A stretch of 36,490 nucleotides of DNA from Methanosarcina sp. UBA5 (GTDB lineage: Archaea; Halobacteriota; Methanosarcinia; Methanosarcinales; Methanosarcinaceae): the NCBI RefSeq assembly GCF_002505485.1, contig NZ_DAVG01000126.1, positions 1 through 36,490 on the forward strand. Direction: 5' to 3'. The notes under the pieces are model-generated. The model was given only the letters and a program-made list of their open reading frames with translations, had not been told where the DNA came from and did no database searches. Below are positions 8,207 to 16,099 of the stretch, in pieces; within the stretch, counting starts at the first letter, position 1, and each line of letters opens with the position of its first letter. Both the position numbers and the translations under genes were made by a program.

Positions 8207-8899
8207 TCAAAGCTTTATAGATTCTCCGGGTTTCATGATGACGATTTTTGTATCGATTTTTGCCTCAACAGCTCTTTTGAATTCCTCAGGGTCCTGTTTT
8301 ATTACATCAAAGGTGTTATAGTGCATTGGGATTACGATTTTGGGCTGAATAAGTTCTACGGCTTTTGTGGCTTCTTTTATGCCCATAGTAAATTTGTCGC
8401 CTATGGGCAGGAGGGCCAGCTCAGGTTCGTAGAGTTCACCTATGAGTTGCATGTCCCCGAAAACCCCGGTGTCTCCGGCGTGGTAGATTGAATGTCCGTT
8501 GATCAGGATAATGAATCCTGCTGGAGAGCCGCCATCGAAGCTGAAACCTGAGGCGTCAATTGAGGAGGAATGGAGTGCTTCAGTCATAGTTAGCTTTATG
8601 CCCTCTACGTTTACTGTACCGCCCTTGCCCATGCCCTCTGCAAAAACTCCTTTTGATTTGATATAGTTTGCAACCTCATGAATAGAAATTATCCGGCATC
8701 CGGTTCGTTTTCCGATTTCGATTGTATCTCCAAGGTGGTCGCGGTGCCCGTGAGTTACGGCTATTATGTCAGGATTTAATTCTTCAGGGCTGCACGGTGC
8801 CAGTGGGTTCCCTGAAATAAAAGGGTCGATCAACAATTTTTTTTCGGCTTCGAACAAAAAAGCCGAATGTCCGAGCCAGGTAATCTTTACGCCAGCCAT
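8207..8899 (-). CDS. UPF0173 metal-dependent hydrolase (metallo-beta-lactamase fold)
   Basis: This is a 230-residue cytoplasmic metallo-beta-lactamase-fold protein of the UPF0173 type. The zinc motif HxHxDH is at 50-55 (THGHRDHLGD). Further metal ligands are H110 (EALHSSS), D143 (YHAGDTG) and H193 (IPMHYNTF). Length is normal for the family and no signal peptide is seen. The physiological substrate of the family is not established. The gene converges on the CooS-like gene, with a hairpin between them. A 15-bp tandem repeat lies upstream of its start. The start MAGVKITWLGHSAF fits the family N-terminus. Confidence 0.88.
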   Translation of the reverse strand: MAGVKITWLGHSAFLFEAEKKLLIDPFISGNPLAPCSPEELNPDIIAVTHGHRDHLGDTIEIGKRTGCRIISIHEVANYIKSKGVFAEGMGKGGTVNVEGIKLTMTEALHSSSIDASGFSFDGGSPAGFIILINGHSIYHAGDTGVFGDMQLIGELYEPELALLPIGDKFTMGIKEATKAVELIQPKIVIPMHYNTFDVIKQDPEEFKRAVEAKIDTKIVIMKPGESIKL

Positions 8900-8960
8900 C
8901 TTTTTGCCTCAAAGTCACTACTTTTACAGAGTGTATCAACAAAGAATTAAAACTTAATTT

Positions 8961-9020
8961 AACTATCAGTAATTTAACTATCAGTAATTTACTCATCAGT
9001 ACTTCGCTATCAATAATTTA
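8961..9020. repeat. 15-bp direct tandem repeat, four copies
   Basis: Two perfect copies of aactatcagtaattt (8961-8975, 8976-8990) are followed by two degenerate copies (8991-9005, 9006-9020). They lie 60 nt upstream of the UPF0173 start, on the promoter side. Confidence 0.8.
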
Positions 9021-9144
9021 TTTTTCTTATAACTCTCGGAAATAGTGAAATATCAATCATTGGTTGTAAATTAAAGAGAAAGGAAAGACAAAGAATTGTA
9101 CTTAGGATCATATTAATATGTTTCTTCCGTCAAACAAACTGAAA

Positions 9145-9995
9145 ATGAAAATTGGTCTGGTAGTTCACGGGCCCGAAGTGATTGATTCTGGAGAAGCGAA
9201 AAAAGTCCTTGAAAAGCTTTCTGAGAGTTTAGGGCTTCCCGTGGAAAGCCATTTGCCCCTTCGAAATTCTATGGTCCAAAATCGGTTTTTATAGAAAAAT
9301 GCCCGGCAAAAGGTAAAATCAAGGTTATACGCAAACTCTCAGGCGTCTTTCCCTGAGAAAATATTCTGGTAAACGGAATCGTGATTGGAAACGCCTTTTC
9401 TTCCAAAGTAATCGTGGTCTCCGAAAATGGGTTTATTGTCACAATCGAAGGGGGAGAAATAAAAGAGCATGGGCTCGAAAAGCTTCATAATTATGAAAAA
9501 AGAGGCCCCGTTGACCTTGAAAAAGCCTGGGTAAAAAGCGGCGGCCTGAGAAGAAGCAATTTCTTTCCCCTGCAAGGCAGAAAACCGAACGTGTGCGGCA
9601 GAGGTTCTGTTTTTTCTTACAGGCCAGCAGCAGGAAGAGTCGTACTTATAGACCATCCTGCGGAAGATACTTTTGAGCTGGCTGCCAATGCCGAACTTGT
9701 AGTTACGGTAGGAGACGATATAACAGCCATAGCAGGCGACATTCTCTCTAGGCTTTGGATTCCTATTCTCGGGATTACAGACGGGGATTGTGACAGGCTC
9801 GCCTGCCGGACTGAAATCTTTCCGGGTTCTATCGTGCTCAGGCTGACTGCGGGAAATGATGATATTCTGGGTAAAAGACTGAAACAGGAACTGTTAGGGG
9901 GAGAAAATTCTGCTGTTTTAGAGGATATATACACTTTTAAAGAAGATGTTCTGAAACTTGCAGAGCCCTTGATTGAAACTGTTTTTGAATACTGA
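9145..9995 (+). pseudogene. Decayed DUF2117 family protein
   Basis: Codons from 9145 give the usual DUF2117 start MKIGLVVHGPEVIDSGEAKK, then run to a stop at 9292-9294 after the family similarity is lost. The frame resumes from about 9280 with SVFIEKCPAKGKIKV, meets TGA at 9354 where Gly is expected (GVFP, stop, ENILVNG), and continues to 9995 with NGIVIGNAF, GPVDLEKAWVKSGG and a C-terminal region typical of the family. Compared with intact members, roughly the second quarter of the protein is missing. One internal deletion or frameshift plus one nonsense change makes it a pseudogene. DUF2117 is a methanogen family of unknown function. The piece from 9381 could still be translated from a GTG, but no ribosome binding site supports that. 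Confidence 0.8.
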
Positions 9996-10648
9996 TACTA
10001 AAAAAGTAGCGCATGGTTCGAAATCCAAAATTCTGACCTGTACAACATCATTCGTCACACTGTGTCGTTCTTGTCACACTCGACGCAGGAGAGCCGGCCT
10101 TTCCTCGGGTTTCTGGGTAGTCTTGTAGGAAAGTGAAGAAAATAGTTGACAAAATTACTAAATTTGTAAACTAGTTGGCATTGCAACAAAAATGGATGGG
10201 GTTTTGTATTTAATGTCTGAAGGAGCATTTTAATTAAGTTAGAGTTTTTTCAAAAGCTATCTTACTACTATATACAGCAGGACAAGACCCTCTTGCTGAG
10301 TAAGACTTACGCTTATAAGCATCTCAAATAAACTCAATTTTATTTTTTGATTCTGATTGAGTGCTCCTGTATGTAATGTGGAAATCAATTACCGATGCAC
10401 ATCAGTACAAGCTGTAAAAAGAGAAACGGCTTGTATAGCACCTGTTCATAGTGCATAGCATTACCTTCAGGCATCAAAAAATAAGATATAAACATATTAA
10501 AAATTTGTTTTTAATATATTTAGTACATAACAGCGAAGTCAATGAAAACACAATCACGTCTAAATCTCATATACTACAATCAAAAATTTATTTATGTGTT
10601 GAAGTACATTCAATTTATTGAGTATAAAAGTTTTGGTCATGTTCGGGG
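9996..10648. other. AT-rich intergenic region with a small hairpin
   Basis: No credible ORF. TACAAGC (10406-10412) and GCTTGTA (10429-10435) form a 7-bp stem. The rest shows no recognisable gene or element. It may contain further gene remnants. Confidence 0.4.
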
Positions 10649-10733
10649 GTTATTGATCAATTACGAAAAAGAGAGCACACTCTCCATGTTTTAAAAACGG
10701 AGAGGTATTCTTGTGCTTACTTTTTTCAATAAC
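10649..10733 (+). repeat. Long imperfect inverted repeat upstream of a 36-codon gene
   Basis: GTTATTGA (10649-10656) pairs with TCAATAAC (10726-10733). CTCTCC (10680-10685) pairs with GGAGAG (10699-10704), and the stretches between match partly (AAAAAG...GCACA on both arms). The whole could fold into one long hairpin, as a structured leader, a small RNA or a MITE. It ends 49 nt before the ATG at 10783. Confidence 0.55.
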
Positions 10734-10782
10734 TCACGCCCATTACCGGACTTTAATCAACCAATAAATATAGGAGAATAAC

Positions 10783-10893
10783 ATGACAGTGAAAGCAACC
10801 AAACCGGTAATAAACCCAGGTAATTGCATGAAAGCCGCATCAGAAAAAGCATCAGAACATAAACTAAAAAAGCCTGAGAAAAAAGGAAAGTAA
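10783..10893 (+). CDS. Small basic protein of 36 residues
   Basis: This ORF runs from ATG at 10783 with a GGAG ribosome binding site at 10773-10776, correctly spaced. The product is 36 residues and Lys-rich (9 of the last 20 residues are Lys or Arg-like), starting MTVKATKPVINPGNCMKAAS and ending KKPEKKGK. No family is recognised. It has one Cys and no membrane segment. Support comes from the good ribosome binding site and from its position between two strong inverted repeats (10649-10733 and 10913-10953), which look like a structured leader and a 3' hairpin of one short transcript. It could equally be a structured RNA with an incidental ORF. Confidence 0.5.
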   Translation: MTVKATKPVINPGNCMKAASEKASEHKLKKPEKKGK

Positions 10894-10912
10894 GACATCT
10901 AAAGTATGGCTA

Positions 10913-10953
10913 GAGGTCACTGGCGTAAAAGATGCTGGATAATCAGTGACCTC
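10913..10953 (+). terminator. Perfect 10-bp hairpin after the 36-codon gene
   Basis: GAGGTCACTG (10913-10922) and CAGTGACCTC (10944-10953) are perfect inverted repeats with a 21-nt loop, 19 nt after the stop at 10893. A further AGGTCAC copy follows near 10975. There is no strong T-run, so it may protect the 3' end rather than terminate. Confidence 0.5.
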
Positions 10954-11363
10954 CGCCGAATAGCCTGAAAGGAAGGTCACACCTGAATTTCGGAAAAATT
11001 TCTGGTATGAATTTTAACGTTAACCTTGCCCATTATCCAATTGTATAAATGATTTGAATTTTAAGACAGCCTCTTAGATATTTAACGGTTTAATGCCTCC
11101 GTTTTTCAGTTTAAGTGTGTGAACCCTATCAAGATTATAGAACTAAGTTTAATTTAAAAACACGCTATAAGATTAAAAATTGACTTTGGAAACCGAAAAA
11201 TGGTTTCAAAGAACTCCAGCAATGGCCGAAAAAATAACTTATCACATATGGAGTTTGAAGGGGAATTATTAACGTTCAGAGTTCCTGTTCAATAACCTGG
11301 GGATACAACCGGAAATGGTATAACAGAAAAAAATGATATGAATAAATGAGAGAGTAAAACGGG
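10954..11363. other. Intergenic region before the MarC-family gene
   Basis: No ORF, repeat or RNA gene was recognised. The stretch is AT-rich and probably includes the promoter of the gene at 11376. Confidence 0.4.
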
Positions 11364-11375
11364 CAGGAGAAATAA

Positions 11376-12014
11376 GTGATAACCGAAAACCTCGGGTTTC
11401 TAATTCATGTTTTCACAATTATCTTCGTTGTTGTCAACCCTATCAGCGGAGTAGTGACTTTCATTTCTTTGACCAGCAAGATGAAGAATGAAGAAAAAAA
11501 TGAGATCGCAAAAAAGTCAGTCATACTTGCGTGTGTAATTGCCCTATTTTTTGCAATTGCAGGAAATATCATACTTAATCTGTTCAACATTAGCGTGGAT
11601 TCGCTGCGTGTTGCAGGAGGAATCCTGCTTTTCAGCATTGCTTTTGATATGATGCATGCTAAAGTCTCAAAGGGGAGGATTACTGAAGAAGAGATTTCTC
11701 ACTCTCAGGAACGAGAAGACATCTGGATCTTCCCGATAAGCCTTCCACTTCTGACAGGACCCGGTACGATCAGTACAGTGATTGTCCTGATGGGAGGAAC
11801 AGAAGCAATTGTGCAAAAAATAATAATTCTTGTATCAATCATACTGACGTTCATTATCTGCTATTACATCTTCCAATTCTCAAGGGGAATTCACAAGCTG
11901 ATAGGATATAATGGGATGCTGGTCTTTACAAGGCTGATGGGACTTTTGCTTGCTGCTCTCGCAGTGGATTTAACTGTTAAAGGTATAATAGATATATACC
12001 GGTTAACAATTTGA
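11376..12014 (+). CDS. MarC family integral membrane protein
   Basis: This is a 212-residue MarC (UPF0056) family membrane protein with about six predicted hydrophobic helices (near 7-30, 46-68, 72-92, 113-138, 143-165 and 185-207). Family signatures include VVVNPISGVVTF near the N-terminus, RVAGGILLFSIAFDMM, and PLLTGPGTISTVIVL in the second half, matching the two NP/GP motifs. A charged loop (KGRITEEEISHSQERED) separates the halves. The start is GTG at 11376, with AGGAG at 11364-11368. Despite the name, members have no proven multidrug resistance role, and the function is unknown. A strong hairpin overlaps the stop codon, which suggests a monocistronic unit. Confidence 0.88.
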   Translation: MITENLGFLIHVFTIIFVVVNPISGVVTFISLTSKMKNEEKNEIAKKSVILACVIALFFAIAGNIILNLFNISVDSLRVAGGILLFSIAFDMMHAKVSKGRITEEEISHSQEREDIWIFPISLPLLTGPGTISTVIVLMGGTEAIVQKIIILVSIILTFIICYYIFQFSRGIHKLIGYNGMLVFTRLMGLLLAALAVDLTVKGIIDIYRLTI

Positions 12015-12042
12015 GACAGTCGGTTTTGCAGGCTGTCTCAAA
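12010..12042 (+). terminator. Hairpin overlapping the MarC-family stop codon
   Basis: TTTGAGACAG (12010-12019) and CTGTCTCAAA (12033-12042) form a perfect 10-bp stem with a 13-nt loop. The stop codon TGA (12012-12014) lies in the 5' arm. Confidence 0.6.
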
Positions 12043-12140
12043 CCTCAACCTATTTTCTAAACCTTTTAATATCCCAGAATTGCCCCGTTTCCGGGCTTCT
12101 ACACGTCATTTTGAAAGCACATATCCCGGGAAAGATATTT

Positions 12141-13508
12141 ATGGAAATCCTGACCTTTATCATTCCCCTGCTCGCACTCTGCTACCTGAGCGAGTCTGAC
12201 GAGGCTCAGAGAGTTATAATCTTGAACCGTGCCTTTTGGGTATAAGTCTCGAAAGCACGGAAAGCCTTACGGATGCCTTTGCAGCAAAGCTGAAGACTAC
12301 AAGTTATATTCTTTACTCGATTTTCATATTTATTTCGCTCGCCCTTGTAGCTCTCTTGCCTTCGGTTACACTTGTAGGAATGAAACCTGAAATAGTATAC
12401 CTTATCTTCCTCTATGATCTAATTTTTTCGGCTCTTGCCGCTCTCTACTCTGGATATATTTTTATGCGGAGACCGGTTGCTTTTACCCCATACAAATATC
12501 GGATTCCCATCCTGACCTTGTTGATATCAAGCAGAAGAAACGCTTTGCTTGATTCTTTCAGTTCTGGTGTTCTTCCTTATAGCCCCTATAGTATATTTCC
12601 CACTGAGGTTAGGAAATCCTGGAGGAGTAGTAGAACCGCGCCTTGGAAGGATATTTTTCGCCTACTCTCCCGCTTATTCTGGGCGTAACAGTCGGGATTT
12701 CGGTTTACCTGTACTTCTCGGCGTTCCTTAAAAGAAGATAGGAGACCGGATAAAGAAGATGAAGCAGGAATCTGCAGATTCTCTTTTTGTGCTTGGGAGG
12801 AGAATTTCGGAAGGAAAAGCCCCGGAAGAAGCTTTTGCCCATACTGCCAGGATTATGGAAGGCTCATAAATCGGGGAAGCCTTTCAGGAAATTTCAATGA
12901 ACATGCTCCAGTAGAGGACAAATCTCCAAGCCGCGATTTTTAACGAAGATTTCGAAGTCTTCAGGCACATATATTCGGAAAGGATTCGAAATACAATGCT
13001 CCTTTTTACGGAAAGTGTCCACAAAAACCATGAAGCTGCAGGTGCCTCAATTATAAAGCTTGCAAACCATCTGAAAAAGCTGGGGACAGTCGAGGAACGA
13101 ATCCGGCGCTCCCTTTACGGCGTTACCTCAACCATTCGCTCTACTGCTGTGATTTTTGCCCCACTTCTTCCAGAAAATTACCCTTGCCTTTTCTAAAGTT
13201 ATTACGAAAATCCTGAACCAGGTAGCTGAAGGGTAAACCGAATTCCTGCTGATATGTCTGGAATGCCTGTCGAAATAGGGAAGGCGGCTTTTTCCCAATC
13301 AATTTCTCCTGACTGTTTCCTGCTTGCAACAGGGGTTTACATTGTCCTGATCAGTGCTATCTTTACCTACTTTGCAGGTTCGGTGGAATACGGAGGAGAC
13401 CGGACACATTTGAAATATGACCTGGCCTGTATGCTCCCAATTTCGATTGCAATATTTGCAGTAGTGTCTACCACAACCTCAAGGATTATCTTCAGGGGTC
13501 TGGTGTGA
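12141..13508 (+). pseudogene. Broken type II secretion system F / TadC-FlaJ-like membrane protein
   Basis: Several reading frames together rebuild one archaeal T2SSF-domain membrane protein. Fragments are: 12141-12236 (MEILTFIIPLLALCYLSES), a frameshift, 12236-12540 (hydrophobic, ending FMRRPVAFTPYKYRIP), 12549-12630 in another frame (MILSVLVFFLIAPIVYFPL), about 12748-12867 (SLFVLGRRISEGKAPEEAFA, then stop), 12996-13175 (LFTESVHKNHEAAGASIIKL, then VEERIRRSLYGVTSTIRSTA) and 13330-13508 (GVYIVLISAIFTYFAGSVEYG to RIIFRGLV). The order matches the second half of TadC/FlaJ-like proteins: membrane pair, cytoplasmic T2SSF domain, membrane helices. At least four frameshifts or stops make it non-functional. 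No secretion ATPase partner lies nearby. Confidence 0.7.
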
Positions 13509-13820
13509 AATAGAGAAACAGGAATTACATGAACTTCTTTGCCAATCTTGAATGCAAAGAAAAAAATCGGATGAAAATAAAAAGCAGTATCCAAAGTTTC
13601 CTTCTTCTTCATATGGCAGATTTTTCTCATTTGTCCTATGGAATGAAAGCTGGATAGTTTAGTTGGCCTATTTAGAAAATAATTCCACTTAATTGATAAA
13701 TATTGAACTGATTAATAAATAATTGAAAAAACTGTATGTTTCTAAATTAAATTTCCCTACTAATTATATTGCTTGAATAATAATGATTGCACAATCCAGT
13801 TTTAACCAACATTAATGATA
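13509..13820. other. Intergenic region after the T2SSF pseudogene
   Basis: No ORF or structured element was recognised. The 3' part is AT-rich and should carry the promoter of the 45-codon gene at 13836. Confidence 0.4.
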
Positions 13821-13835
13821 TAGGAGGGTGAAACA

Positions 13836-13973
13836 ATGATTGTTAGCAAAAATATTCTAATTTTGTATCCTGGCTACGGGGGGGATGCATACATCGGATT
13901 ACCGATAGTAGAGCCTCAACCTGTACCTCTGTACGGCGTGGTCAGACCTTTATACGGTGTGCCCCTAAAATGA
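13836..13973 (+). CDS. Small protein of 45 residues with a YGV/PLYGV repeat
   Basis: The ATG at 13836 is preceded by a near-ideal ribosome binding site (AGGAGGGTGA, 13822-13831), one of the best in the window. The product begins MIVSKNILILYPGYGGDAYI and ends in two short repeats (VPLYGVVRPLYGVPLK). It is rich in Pro, Tyr, Gly and Val. No signal peptide is clear and no family is recognised. It stands alone in a gene-poor region. The Pro/Tyr/Gly repeat might suggest a structural or membrane-associated peptide, but this is speculation. Confidence 0.6.
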   Translation: MIVSKNILILYPGYGGDAYIGLPIVEPQPVPLYGVVRPLYGVPLK

Positions 13974-14075
13974 GATTAAATTAGAAATTGTGGGTTGAAC
14001 TACAAAATCAAAATACAAAATCAGCAGTAAAAAAAGATCAAGAAGTCTAAAATTTACTGGTTTTAACAAACTTAC

Positions 14076-14282
14076 TTGTTCTTTATTTTGTTTCACAAAT
14101 GCATAAGTCCTGATAGGAAAAAAGGAATTAAAGAGGCTATTTGTAGGGGTGGATGCAGAGGAGCCTGTTATTTTACAACGAATTCCAAATTTGAAAACCC
14201 CTACTGCTGTTATCCTGGAAAAACAAATATAAGTAAGGACTGCTTCAAGAATAACTTCTTAAAATACCGTGAGAAAACTTAA
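14076..14282 (+). CDS. Possible Cys-rich small protein or its remnant
   Basis: This open frame of up to 68 codons starts only at TTG or other weak codons and lacks a ribosome binding site. It contains eight Cys, seven of them from CRGGCRGAC through PYCCYPG to KDCFKN, a spacing that could bind metal. Codon use (Lys/Asn rich) is unremarkable. The 5' end looks lost, so it may be the tail of a decayed Cys-rich protein. No family is recognised. Confidence 0.3.
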   Translation: MFFILFHKCISPDRKKGIKEAICRGGCRGACYFTTNSKFENPYCCYPGKTNISKDCFKNNFLKYREKT

Positions 14283-14296
14283 CTCTTTTTCGGCAG

Positions 14297-14439
14297 AACC
14301 GCAAGCCTTTTCAAAAAACTGCTTGACCGCAAGCCTTTTCAAAAAAGGCTTGATCGAAAACCACTGCAAGATCTAGAAAATCGGTAGTCGGGACGTGATC
14401 AACCGGGTCAACGGTTGCGGGTTAACGGTTGCGCTCAAG
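14297..14439 (+). repeat. Dispersed intergenic repeat, copy A
   Basis: It contains GACCGCAAGCC-type and CTTGATCGAAAACC modules, then a block near 14395-14439 (gatcaaccgggtcaacggtt, a second cggtt copy, and gcgctcaag). The reverse complement of 33523-33665 carries the same modules in the same order, and the last block of about 44 bp is nearly identical. It is non-coding and probably multi-copy in the genome. Confidence 0.75.
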
Positions 14440-15941
14440 ACGGCTGAATCTAGCGAGAATAATTGTTTTAACGGCTCTTCGATATCTCGAATGGATCATT
14501 TAAAAATCAATTCCTAAATTTGGATAACATTTGAACATATTTTGTGTGAAAGCCATGTTCAAGATCGATGTTTATCCATTAGGGTGGCCATGTTTTAACT
14601 GAGTAATTATTTTCAACTCACGCAAAAAACAGCGAAGAGCCTATATTTCTAAGGTGAATATCAAGATGCTGAAGTAAAAAAGTTAAGCTATTTAGATTTC
14701 CATTGGTGTAGCTTATTTTTCGTTACTGCAAAAATTTGGAAGTTTGCTCGAGAGTGTCTACCCTCGAGCGATTTTGACAAGATATTACATGGTTTTTTAC
14801 ATCGTTTTTTGGAAGTTTGCCAATTACATGATTTTTATAGTTTTATCTATTACATGTTTTTGGAGGTTTGCTCGACAGTATCTGCCCTCGAGCTTTGATA
14901 GATTTTTGAAACCGGGTTGTGTTTTTTTAAGTTTTATTTTTATGGCTGCCAATTTTCATTCTTCGTCAATTGCACTGACGTACCTGGGAAACAGGAGCAT
15001 GTAATTTTCCTGATAAGCTTTCCCATCTTGATTAATACCAAGAGTCCATACGATCTCAGGTGTTCTTGCTATTGATTTTGTTCGAACCGTCTAATTCCTC
15101 CGAACTCCATTTCATTTTAGAATTTGCTTTTTTTCGATCTTGATGTACGTCTCCCGGGAGTGCTCAATCCCGGGATGAACGCCAGCTTATTGCATGTCTG
15201 TTTGCTCTTACATAGAGGATTGAATTTTTCCCATCTCTAACTAAACTCGAAAACTAAGTAAGGATATGGATTTGGGTAATGGATCTTAGCTTCAGAGGTA
15301 ATGTAAATTAAAAATAAGGGAATATGCATTCAGGTAGAATTCATTAAAAAACTGTCAAGAGACCTGCTGAGGTTTGCCGATTTCGGCAGAAATAGATAGA
15401 TATAAAGGTTCCTGTCTAGAGGAGGAGAAAGCCTAATCTCGTGAAAATGAGGTGTGGACATAATTTGAGTTGTGTTCTCAGTTTGTCCTTCTATTTTTCA
15501 TCTTTCCTACACCTGTTTTTCATATTTACTCATATATCAGGGTAAATTCATCCTTTTTTATTTTCATTTTTGGTATTATTTTTCTAAACATATCATAGCT
15601 TTATATTGGATTGTAAGGCTTTTTAATAATAATATTTCAAAACTTATTAAATATTCTTATTTAATCCAGACACTAGAAACTGAAGAATTTACAAATTCAT
15701 CAATCCGTACGAAAAACACATATCGTATTCGTTTGTCAATTCAGAAAACGGTTTTAGCCCTTACTTTTTGTAATAAATATCCAATTTTTTGTTTCTTTAT
15801 GGAAAATTAAGTACAAATTGCTCGGGACGAAAAGTACCTTTCTATGGCATTTATCCAAAAAAGCGTATGAACTCCGGCATAAAAAAATTATTTTCTAAAG
15901 ATAAATACCTATTTATAAATGGGCCTCCAAGTTTGCTTGAT
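14440..15941. other. Long gene-poor spacer with short repeats
   Basis: No convincing gene. Visible items are paired GGARGTTTGCTCGA...CCCTCGAG repeats at 14738-14768 and 14862-14892, with a third partial GGAAGTTTGCC near 14811, and two TCCCGGGA palindromes at 15152-15159 and 15168-15175. An AT-rich frame at 15472-15810 has no ribosome binding site. The region appears to be eroded sequence. Confidence 0.5.
15911..15920 (+). promoter_or_regulatory. Putative TATA box of the CDF transporter gene
   Basis: ATTTATAAAT lies about 30 nt before the left end of the MITE at 15942. If it is used, transcription would start close to the MITE edge, and the mRNA leader would carry the whole MITE. Confidence 0.35.
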
Positions 15942-16071
15942 GAGCTTATCCCATAAATCAAAGTTTAATCTTTGAATTTAGTCCTTCAGTAACCGATTGA
16001 GATTCTTATCGTGAAAGATCAAAACTGAAAATTTATGATAATAGGAATGAAATCGGGTTTGGGATAGGCTC
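15942..16071. mobile_element. MITE with GAGCYTATCCCA terminal repeats, copy A
   Basis: This 130-bp non-coding element begins gagcttatcccataaat and ends gggtttgggataggctc, which reversed reads gagcctatcccaaaccc. The ends resemble those of IS5-type elements. A related element of the same size lies at 31229-31355. It ends 29 nt before the ATG of the CDF gene. Confidence 0.7.
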
Positions 16072-16099
16072 GAAATAGAATACTAATCAAGGTGTCAGT

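Noticed and set aside
9381..9995. 204-codon frame as an independent gene
   Set aside because: It is the distal part of a DUF2117 protein; an in-frame stop and a frameshift separate it from its natural start, and no ribosome binding site precedes the GTG.
12996..13196. 66-codon frame as a separate gene
   Set aside because: It is an internal fragment of the broken T2SSF gene.
15472..15810. 112-codon open frame on the plus strand
   Set aside because: No ribosome binding site, starts at a weak codon, and composition (Phe/Tyr/Ile-rich) reflects AT-rich DNA rather than a protein.
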